The position numbers and the translations under genes were made by a program. The notes beneath the pieces were generated by a model. The model was not told the DNA's origin and searched no databases. It saw only the letters and a program-made list of their open reading frames with translations. Shown here one piece after another: positions 58,085 through 64,000 of a DNA stretch of 64,000 nucleotides. The stretch's first letter is position 1. Each line of letters opens with the position of its first letter. The stretch is from an uncultured Paracoccaceae bacterium (lineage in GTDB: Bacteria > Pseudomonadota > Alphaproteobacteria > Rhodobacterales > Rhodobacteraceae). The DNA is taken from the NCBI GenBank assembly GCA_947497985.1, contig CANMIX010000004.1:62001-126000 (forward strand). Reading direction: 5' to 3'.

Positions 58085-58768
58085 TTAAGAACCGCGCTTT
58101 TGCCTTGGCTTGCGCGGTTTTTTTGTGCCTGTTTCCGGCTTCGGGTCACGGGCAGCTGTCGTTTTGGGGCGACGTGGCGGTTTGTGCGCTGGTTTTGGTG
58201 GGCCCGGAATACGTGGTACTTCCACATCGTCCCAAGTTCCTTGCGCCAAATCCTTCAACGTCCAAATGCCAATACTATAGCGGATAAGGCGCAATGTCGG
58301 ATGGCCCACAGCCGCCGTCATGCGGCGCACTTGGCGGTTCTTACCTTCGGTAATTGTCAGCTCGATCCAACGGTCTGGCACAGACTTGCGTTCCCGGATC
58401 GGCGGGTTACGTGCCCACAGGTTTGGCGGCTCTGCGATAATGCGTGCCTTGGCTGGTCGGGTGCGCCCGTCTTTGAGGTCAACACCGGTGCGCAAGGCAT
58501 CAATGGCTGCATCATCCGGGATGCCTTCGACCTGAACCCAGTAGGTTTTGGGCATCTTGTTCTTTGGATCACTGATCCAGGCCTGAACCCGTCCGGTGTC
58601 GGTCAGCAACATCAAGCCCTCGCTGTCGCGGTCAAGACGCCCGGCTGGGTAGACACCGGGACAGTCGACAAAGTCGCTCAGCGTTTTGCGAGGTCCGTCG
58701 GCGTTTGCTTTGTCGGTGAATTGCGGCAAGACATCGAAGGGTTTATTGAAGCGGATCAATCTGGACAT
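58085..58768 (-). CDS. RsuA-family pseudouridine synthase (RluE-like)
   Basis: The 227-residue protein makes pseudouridine in rRNA. The catalytic Asp46 is in [23 protein letters not shown] and [20 protein letters not shown] are RsuA/RluE family blocks. The N-terminus ([17 protein letters not shown]) matches RluE more than RsuA and there is no S4 domain. The C-terminus (about 190-227) is a Pro/Lys/Arg-rich basic tail. A start at 58780 is possible. Confidence 0.9.
   Translation of the reverse strand: MSRLIRFNKPFDVLPQFTDKANADGPRKTLSDFVDCPGVYPAGRLDRDSEGLMLLTDTGRVQAWISDPKNKMPKTYWVQVEGIPDDAAIDALRTGVDLKDGRTRPAKARIIAEPPNLWARNPPIRERKSVPDRWIELTITEGKNRQVRRMTAAVGHPTLRLIRYSIGIWTLKDLAQGTWDDVEVPRIPGPPKPAHKPPRRPKTTAARDPKPETGTKKPRKPRQKRGS
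58090..58125 (+). terminator. Terminator inside 3' end of convergent gene
   Basis: AACCGCGC (58090-58097) pairs with GCGCGGTT (58112-58119), followed by TTTTTTTG. It terminates the alkA-esterase transcript but lies within the last codons of the opposing pseudouridine synthase gene. Confidence 0.8.
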
Positions 58769-59004
58769 GCCACTGTCCATAGGCGCAGGTCCGCGGTGTG
58801 ACAAGCCTTTGAACATGGCCTGTAAGAGGCCTGCCTTGTGGATAACTGTCACGCATGTGTCATGCTCGTGATTTAGACACTGCGACATATTGTGTGCACT
58901 TGGGGGTTGCCTCAACTTAACCACGATATATAGTTTTAGTTAGCTGGGGCGGGTTCCCCGCTCTGGTGCCACAACCGGCAGACAGGGCGAGGAAGACGTT
59001 ACAA

Positions 59005-59589
59005 ATGGACGGCGATTTCAGGACAGAGTTTGTAAGAGAACCGGGCGCATTACGGCATCACCCGGCACTGGTGTTGAATGCGGATTACCGCCCCTTATCC
59101 TATTACCCACTGTCGTTGTGGCCCTGGCAGGACGCGGTCAAGGCAGCCTGGTTGGATCGTGTTGATATTGTTGCGGAATATGAAGAAACGGTCCGCAGCC
59201 CAAGTACCGAAATTCGAATACCTTCGGTTGTCGTTCTCAAAGATTTTGTAAAACCTCAAAAGCGCGTGGCCTTCACGCGCTTTAATTTATTTTTACGGGA
59301 TGAATTTCAGTGCCAATACTGCGGTGCTCGTGGAGATCTGACCTTTGACCATGTGGTGCCTCGGGCCGCTGGTGGGGTGACCAGCTGGGAAAACGTTGTT
59401 GCCGCCTGTTCCCCCTGCAACCTGAAAAAGGGTTCAAAATCGCTGCATCGCGCCGGAATGTATTTGCGCAAACCGCCAAGACAGCCCGGTGCTGAAGAAT
59501 TACGCAACACCGGGCGAAAGTTCCCGCCAAATCACCTGCACGAAAGCTGGATGGATTTTCTGTATTGGGACACCGAATTGGACGCCTAA
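59005..59589 (+). CDS. HNH endonuclease
   Basis: The 194-residue protein carries an HNH domain at about 98-142: zinc-type Cys103/Cys106 (CQYCG) and Cys135/Cys138 (CSPCN), and catalytic His116 in TFDHVVP. The N-terminal 90 residues form the extension seen in chromosomal housekeeping HNH proteins of this family, which are not homing endonucleases. Role is unknown, and no mobile element is adjacent. Confidence 0.9.
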   Translation: MDGDFRTEFVREPGALRHHPALVLNADYRPLSYYPLSLWPWQDAVKAAWLDRVDIVAEYEETVRSPSTEIRIPSVVVLKDFVKPQKRVAFTRFNLFLRDEFQCQYCGARGDLTFDHVVPRAAGGVTSWENVVAACSPCNLKKGSKSLHRAGMYLRKPPRQPGAEELRNTGRKFPPNHLHESWMDFLYWDTELDA

Positions 59590-59645
59590 CACGGTTTGAG
59601 AGATAACCACCGGCCCAAGCGTGGCAGATGGCAAACCTCTGCGGT

Positions 59646-60719
59646 TCAAGGTTTCGAGCGGCCAAGCATGCCAAACAGATCACGGGGGTCATCCGGATCT
59701 GCCAGCATGTCCAGATCCTCGTAAAACGCCGTGCCTTTGATGTGATCGCGCATATAGCGCAAAGCGGAGAAGTCTTCGATCGCAAAGCCAACGCTGTCAA
59801 ACAGCGTGATCTGTCGCGGATCACGACGGCCTTTGGCCTGACCGGTCACAACTTTCCAAAACTCAATCACCGGAAAATCCTCTGGCATCTGTTGGATTTC
59901 ACCCTCAACGCGGGTCTGGGGCGGGAATTCCACAAAGACGTCCGAACGGGACAGGATTCCAGCTGCCAATTCCGTCTTGCCCGGACAGTCGCCGCCGATG
60001 GCGTTGATATGAACGCCTGCGCCGACCATATTGTCCGACAGAATCGTCGCGTTTTGTTTGTCCGCAGTACAAGTGGTTAGGATCTGTGCACCCTCGATTG
60101 CCTCTTCGGGTGTTGTGCACTGGGTCACGGCAATGCCCAAACCGGCAAGGTTCGCCGCGCATTTGCGGGTGGCCTCTGGATCCTTGTCATAAAGGCGCAC
60201 GGCTTTCAGGCCACAGATCGCCTTCATTGCCAATGTCTGGAACTCGGATTGGGCCCCGTTGCCGATCATTGCCATTGTATCCGCGCCCTTGGGGGCGAGG
60301 TGTTTTGCAACCATCGCAGAGGTCGCAGCCGTCCGTAGCGCTGTCAGCAGCGTCATTTCCGTCAACAGAACCGGATACCCCGTGTAGACATCCGCCAACA
60401 AGCCAAAGGCCGTGACGGTTTGCAGGCCCTCGGACGTGTTCTTGGGATGGCCGTTTACGTATTTGAACCCGTAAGCCTCACCGTCAGACGTTGGCATCAG
60501 CTCAATCACCCCAACCTCGGAATGGCTTGCCACACGGGGCGTTTTGTCAAAGGCCTCCCAGCGTTTAAAGTCATCCTCAATATAGTCGGCGAGACCGGTC
60601 AGCATGGCCTCCAGCCCGATGTGGTGGATCAGCTGCATCATGTTGTCGACGCTGACAAAGGGGACCAGCGCTTTGTCAGACGGTGGGGTATTGGCGTGGG
60701 TCATGGTTGGCAAAGTCAT
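59646..60719 (-). CDS. Ornithine cyclodeaminase
   Basis: This enzyme converts ornithine to proline and ammonia. The 357-residue protein has the mu-crystallin/OCD Rossmann motif MIGNGAQSEFQTLAM and the catalytic loop GGDCPGKTEL (D in the second). Its ATG shares a base with the arginase stop (TGATG), so the two make a route from arginine to ornithine to proline. Confidence 0.93.
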   Translation of the reverse strand: MTLPTMTHANTPPSDKALVPFVSVDNMMQLIHHIGLEAMLTGLADYIEDDFKRWEAFDKTPRVASHSEVGVIELMPTSDGEAYGFKYVNGHPKNTSEGLQTVTAFGLLADVYTGYPVLLTEMTLLTALRTAATSAMVAKHLAPKGADTMAMIGNGAQSEFQTLAMKAICGLKAVRLYDKDPEATRKCAANLAGLGIAVTQCTTPEEAIEGAQILTTCTADKQNATILSDNMVGAGVHINAIGGDCPGKTELAAGILSRSDVFVEFPPQTRVEGEIQQMPEDFPVIEFWKVVTGQAKGRRDPRQITLFDSVGFAIEDFSALRYMRDHIKGTAFYEDLDMLADPDDPRDLFGMLGRSKP

Positions 60720-61642
60720 CACAGGAAACTCCGGGTTGGGCGGTCAAAGACACGGCGACCAAAAGCTGACGCGCAGAGATCGACCATCAAATGTGCGGTG
60801 CGGCCGCGTTCATCCAAGAAGGGGTTCAGCTCCACCAGGTCCATCGATGTGATAAGCCCGCTGTCGTGGAGGATTTCACAGATGAGATGCGCCTCGCGGA
60901 CCGTGGCCCCGCCGGGAACGGTTGTGCCAACGGCCGGGGCGATCGAGGGGTCAAGGAAGTCGACATCCAAAGACACGTGCAACATGCCATTGTTGTCAGC
61001 CACGCGGGCCAGAAAATCCTTGAGCGGTTTGACCACGCCGTTTTCGTCGATGTCGCGCATGTCGTGGACTTGCAGATCTGTGGCGGCGACCCGTCGGCCT
61101 TCCAAATCATCGACCGAGCGCAGCCCCATCATGCAGATATTCTCATGCGGGACCGGGTGTTGGACGACTGGAAAGGGCGCAAAGTCACCGGATCCCGTGA
61201 AGTATGCCGCAGGCGTGCCATGAAGGTTTCCGCTGTCAGTCGTCGACAGATCGTTAAAGTCCGCGTGCGCGTCCAACCACAAGACATACTGAGGCCGCCC
61301 AACAGACGCGGCATAGGCAGCAACACCGGAAACACTGCCCATGGCCAGCGCATGATCCCCACCCAAGAAAACCGGAACACCCTGGGGCATCACCTCCTGT
61401 GCGCAGTCAAACAATGTCTGCGTCCAGGCCACGGTTTCGTTCAAGGCGTGTAACGGGTGATCAGGGGTCTCTGCCGCAAATGGGGCAGGGCTGATATTGC
61501 CGCAATCGGTGACCTCATACCCCAGCCCCGACAAAGCCGGAGCCAAACCTGCTGTGCGATAGGCGTCCGGACCCATCAAACAGCCATCACGCGCCTTGCC
61601 GCTGTCCATGGGAACGCCAACCAAAAGTACGTGTTGCACCAT
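60719..61642 (-). CDS. rocF: Arginase
   Basis: Arginase hydrolyses arginine to ornithine and urea with two Mn ions. The 307-residue protein shows the metal sites LGGDHALAMGS, LWLDAHADFND and SLDVDFLDPSIAPAVGT, plus the substrate loop NLHGTPAAYF. It starts with MVQHVLLVGVP. It is divergent from an Lrp-type regulator, 111 bp away. Confidence 0.95.
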   Translation of the reverse strand: MVQHVLLVGVPMDSGKARDGCLMGPDAYRTAGLAPALSGLGYEVTDCGNISPAPFAAETPDHPLHALNETVAWTQTLFDCAQEVMPQGVPVFLGGDHALAMGSVSGVAAYAASVGRPQYVLWLDAHADFNDLSTTDSGNLHGTPAAYFTGSGDFAPFPVVQHPVPHENICMMGLRSVDDLEGRRVAATDLQVHDMRDIDENGVVKPLKDFLARVADNNGMLHVSLDVDFLDPSIAPAVGTTVPGGATVREAHLICEILHDSGLITSMDLVELNPFLDERGRTAHLMVDLCASAFGRRVFDRPTRSFL

Positions 61643-61666
61643 ACGTTAAAATCTCCACTTCCTTAT

Positions 61667-61750
61667 GGGTTCCAATATTTCCATTCAAAAGGGGTGGATA
61701 AAAGTCACTTTTCTGGTCATAACGGAACCAAATATCACAAAACGGACCCA
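61667..61750. promoter_or_regulatory. Arginase/Lrp divergent regulatory region
   Basis: AACGGAACCA (61721-61730) and AACGGACCCA (61741-61750) are imperfect direct repeats 20 bp apart, and GGTTCC at 61668-61673 mirrors the GGAACC inside the first. The AT-rich DNA between suits an Lrp-family octamer. Binding is inferred. Confidence 0.35.
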
Positions 61751-61753
61751 TCA

Positions 61754-62179
61754 ATGGACAAAGTGGACGAACGCCTCATCTCAGCTCTGCGTCATGACGC
61801 ACGGGCATCGCTGTCGGATCTTGCGGCGCAGTTAAACCTGTCTCGCACAACCGTGCGAAGTCGGATCGAACGGCTGCAAACGCGTGGTGACATTCTGGGC
61901 TTTACCGTGGTTTTGAAAGAGGACGTGCTGCGCGATCCCGTGCGCGGTCTGATGCTGATCGGGATCGAAGGGCGCGGCACCAACCGAATTGTGCGTCAAC
62001 TACAGGGATTGTCCGAGGTCCGCGCGATACACACCACCAACGGGCGATGGGACCTCATTGTAGAACTGGGCACCGAAACCCTGGAGGACTTTGATGCAGC
62101 CCTTGCCAAGGTTCGACTGATCGAAGGGGTGACCACCAGCGAAACCAATCTTTTGCTGGCGACCAAGAAAAACAGCTGA
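61754..62179 (+). CDS. Lrp/AsnC-family regulator of arginase operon
   Basis: The 141-residue protein has the N-terminal helix-turn-helix (DERLISALRHDARASLSDLAAQ, LNLSRTTVRSRIERLQ) and the RAM ligand domain (about 65-140). It is divergent from the arginase/ornithine cyclodeaminase operon, which suggests arginine or ornithine as effector. The start MDKVDER is chosen; the longer reading runs through the arginase promoter. Confidence 0.93.
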   Translation: MDKVDERLISALRHDARASLSDLAAQLNLSRTTVRSRIERLQTRGDILGFTVVLKEDVLRDPVRGLMLIGIEGRGTNRIVRQLQGLSEVRAIHTTNGRWDLIVELGTETLEDFDAALAKVRLIEGVTTSETNLLLATKKNS

Positions 62180-62192
62180 GCGCTTACAACGC

Positions 62193-62663
62193 TCAGCCGG
62201 TGCGTTTGGCCGTATGGCGCGCGGCCGAAATCCAGATCAACATCAAGCTCAGCGAAACAATTGCATTCCACCCCGCCATCGAAATGTTGAGGAATTCCCA
62301 GGCAATCTCATCACAGCGCACCAGGGGCGCGGACATGATCTGCTCCATCAGCTGATCCGGAGAAAGGCCGCCAATTGGTGCAGAGGTGCAGGTGCTGGGG
62401 CCTTCCCACCAACCCTGTTCGACGCCCACATGGAACCCGCCGATAGCGGCGGTTACCAGGCTGGCCAAGGCACCAAGGTATGGCAGGATGACGCCTGGAA
62501 TGAGCAACGCCAGTGCACCTATGCCAATAGCCGCCGCATGTGGGTAGCGTTGCCAGTAACACATTTTACACGGTGCAAGCTCGCCCAAGTATTGAAACCC
62601 GAGCGCTCCCAGCAGCAGAGCCGCAGAACCAAGCGCTGCGATAGAAATCAAAAACTTGCTCAC
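62193..62663 (-). CDS. dsbB: Disulfide bond formation protein DsbB
   Basis: DsbB reoxidises DsbA with quinone. The 156-residue protein has four membrane helices and the two periplasmic pairs: Cys32-x-x-Cys35 (APCKMCYWQRYP) and Cys92 with Cys117. A quinone-interacting Arg lies in WQRYP. It is convergent with the Lrp gene. Confidence 0.93.
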   Translation of the reverse strand: MSKFLISIAALGSAALLLGALGFQYLGELAPCKMCYWQRYPHAAAIGIGALALLIPGVILPYLGALASLVTAAIGGFHVGVEQGWWEGPSTCTSAPIGGLSPDQLMEQIMSAPLVRCDEIAWEFLNISMAGWNAIVSLSLMLIWISAARHTAKRTG

Positions 62664-62754
62664 GTGGCCCTCATTCGTTTGCTTTGCGATTAATTAGGTT
62701 GTCCGCTCGCAGAGTTTCAAGCCCCTGCATCCGTCCGGGTTTCCGGAATTTCCG

Positions 62755-63369
62755 TTACAGACCAATCCAGGTCTTGAGCAGGCTGACCAAAGTCGCGCCA
62801 GCCAACAGCAGTGACGCAATCCAAGCGGTGCCAAGAAGCGATCCCAGAACCACCAAAATACCGTCGCGTTGCAACAAGCCCATGGCCACCACAACCACAG
62901 CAAATCCAGGAACCGTATTGGTGCCGGGCAGGGGCACCAAAATTGAGGCGCTGAACAGGACCAAAGCGGCCCCCACAAACCGATCCATCGGCGTGGTTGT
63001 CAACGCGGTCAACCGCGGTTTGCTGAAGGCTTCAATGCGGCGCAGCCAGGGGCCTGAACGCTGCGAAAGACCACGCAGCCCCTCTGATGACACGGTCCGA
63101 GCGCCTAAGTTTCCCGGAAGCCAAGGCGTCCGTCGTCCCAAAAGAATTTGAGCAGAGACAAACATCAACGGCAGCGAGACGATCTGCGGGATGCCATACA
63201 GAAATGGGATACAGCAGGGCAACGCCAGAATCAGCAAGAACAGCCCAAAGGCGCGTTCGTGCAATTGTTTTAAAATCCAGTCGAGCGACACCCGATCAGT
63301 CTCGGCATCTGCCCCCAATTGGGCCAGACGATCTGAGATGGCCATATCCGACGATGTGGTCGCAATCAT
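62755..63369 (-). CDS. exoD: ExoD family protein
   Basis: The protein (204 residues from Met7 of the longest reading) has LHERAFGLFLLILALPCCIP and LFVSAQILLGRRTPWLP, the ExoD pattern, with four to five membrane segments. In rhizobia, ExoD affects exopolysaccharide production and alkali tolerance; the molecular role is not defined. Confidence 0.88.
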   Translation of the reverse strand: MIATTSSDMAISDRLAQLGADAETDRVSLDWILKQLHERAFGLFLLILALPCCIPFLYGIPQIVSLPLMFVSAQILLGRRTPWLPGNLGARTVSSEGLRGLSQRSGPWLRRIEAFSKPRLTALTTTPMDRFVGAALVLFSASILVPLPGTNTVPGFAVVVVAMGLLQRDGILVVLGSLLGTAWIASLLLAGATLVSLLKTWIGL

Positions 63370-63619
63370 ACCATGAATTCCTTGCACTGGTTCAGGCGAT
63401 ACTCACCTTCATGTTAAATGTCGCGTAGCAAATTCATGGCTGCAGTTCCAGCGTCACTCACGGTCAAACTTCCCTTGTGCCGCCGGTGCAACGTCCGCTC
63501 CGGTGCGTCTGTTTCCGGGCCTGCGGGTTCATAAACTACGGCGTTGGAAATAATCGAAAATAAGTGCTCAATCGGCCCTTGTCCTTTGTGAAAGACTTGG
63601 CTAATACACACCACACGCG

Positions 63620-63705
63620 GCCCAAGTGGCGGAATGGTAGACGCAGGGGATTCAAAATCCCCCGCTGGTGACAGCGTGCCGGTTCGAGTCCGGCCTTGGG
63701 TACCA
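63620..63705 (+). tRNA. tRNA-Leu (CAA)
   Basis: This is an 86-base tRNA with a long variable arm (TGGTGACAGCG) and encoded CCA. The anticodon stem GGGGA / TCCCC encloses TTCAAAA (anticodon CAA); the T-arm is GCCGG-TTCGAGT-CCGGC. The acceptor begins GCCCAAG and ends CTTGGGT with a terminal G-U pair. Confidence 0.95.
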
Positions 63706-63729
63706 CCGCGTGTTTTCACTTTAGTGATG

Positions 63730-63780
63730 AATAAAGCCCCGTCCTGCCTCAAATAGAGGCAAGGACTGCGGCTTTATTGG
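63730..63780 (+). terminator. Long hairpin after tRNA-Leu
   Basis: The outer stem AATAAAGCC (63730-63738) / GGCTTTATT (63770-63778) encloses an inner stem GTCCTGCCTC (63741-63750) / GAGGCAAGGAC (63756-63765, one bulge). There is no long T-run, but the size and position suit tRNA transcript ending. Confidence 0.6.
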
Positions 63781-63877
63781 TGGCCTTCTGGACCCACATC
63801 CCAATTGCAATGACAGCGCGTCAAAAGGCGCTTGAAGGTGAAACATATTAGTAAGGTTTCAGTTGGGGAATTTTAGA

Positions 63878-64000
63878 ATGGCAGCACTCAAGTCGACGAG
63901 CGAATTGGAAGACCTGCGTAAGCAGGCAGCACTTACGTTGAATACGATTACTCAGACGGTTGAGACAGCACCAGGGCCGCTGAATGTGAGGGGGCCGGCA
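63878..64000 (+). CDS. Start of unidentified gene (cut by window)
   Basis: An ATG at 63878 opens 41 codons to the window end (MAALKSTSELEDLRKQAALT...). The visible part has a helical, heptad-like pattern. GGGGAA lies 10-15 bp upstream as a weak SD. No family is recognisable from 41 residues. Confidence 0.5.
   Translation, partial: MAALKSTSELEDLRKQAALTLNTITQTVETAPGPLNVRGPA

Noticed and set aside
63414-63752. Minus-strand ORF containing GRTRTGTLSPAGDFESP
   Set aside because: It is antisense to tRNA-Leu, another recurrent false call.

Overview
The window looks like chromosomal DNA of a marine alphaproteobacterium of the Roseobacter group (Rhodobacteraceae). Supporting signs are adenosylcobalamin-dependent ribonucleotide reductase as the RNR encoded here, an alphaproteobacterial SOS box (GTTC-N7-GTTC) before lexA, TTAA-N7-TTAA sites typical of CtrA, an indolepyruvate oxidoreductase fusion, PhoX phosphatase, and a GH108 endolysin/holin pair like the lysis module of rhodobacterial gene transfer agents (GTA). 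Most of the window is core housekeeping sequence. No insertion sequence, CRISPR array, rRNA or replication origin was recognised.

Layout. 0.1-2.8 kb: a coiled-coil protein coupled to zapA, then an acidic RTX-repeat protein behind a structured intergenic region. 2.8-6.8 kb (minus): purL, a cysteine-rich protein, bolA, a small membrane protein and grxD. 7.1-12.8 kb: a LysR gene divergent from indolepyruvate ferredoxin oxidoreductase, then an acyltransferase. 12.8-19.3 kb: murI, argC and the cytochrome c maturation genes ccmE, ccmF and ccmH, with the endolysin/holin pair between ccmE and ccmF. 19.5-22.2 kb: a DUF2087 protein, a PaaG-like crotonase and a DegT-family protein lacking the PLP lysine. 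22.3-25.1 kb (minus): gltA and gltX. comEC faces gltX.

27.3-33 kb (minus): trpG-trpD-ung-trpC-moaC-moeA, then lexA under its SOS box. 33.1-37.8 kb (plus): a divergent polysaccharide deacetylase, phoX and a dienelactone hydrolase; these separate trpGDC from trpE. 37.9-44.1 kb (minus): fabI, gpt, an aminotransferase, ppiD and trpE. 44.3-46 kb (plus): pdxH, a double cold-shock protein and a DUF192 protein. tRNA-Pro follows, then about 0.7 kb of palindrome-rich non-coding DNA before nrdJ.

50.8-58 kb: a small outer-membrane-type protein, cysS-cimA-squalene/phytoene synthase-like, an MFS transporter, and alkA with an esterase. 58-63.4 kb: an RsuA-family pseudouridine synthase, an HNH nuclease, an arginase/ornithine cyclodeaminase operon with a divergent Lrp regulator, dsbB and exoD. 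tRNA-Leu and the start of an unidentified gene close the window.

Functional groupings include tryptophan synthesis, molybdopterin synthesis, haem delivery to c-type cytochromes, arginine to ornithine to proline catabolism, and Fe-S/redox maintenance (bolA/grxD). The most unusual signals are the GTA-like lysis cassette inside the ccm locus, with a canonical EF-hand loop in its endolysin; the stacked hairpins and CtrA site between tRNA-Pro and nrdJ; a candidate anti-Shine-Dalgarno small RNA after the LysR gene; and the DegT homologue with Tyr at the PLP-lysine position.
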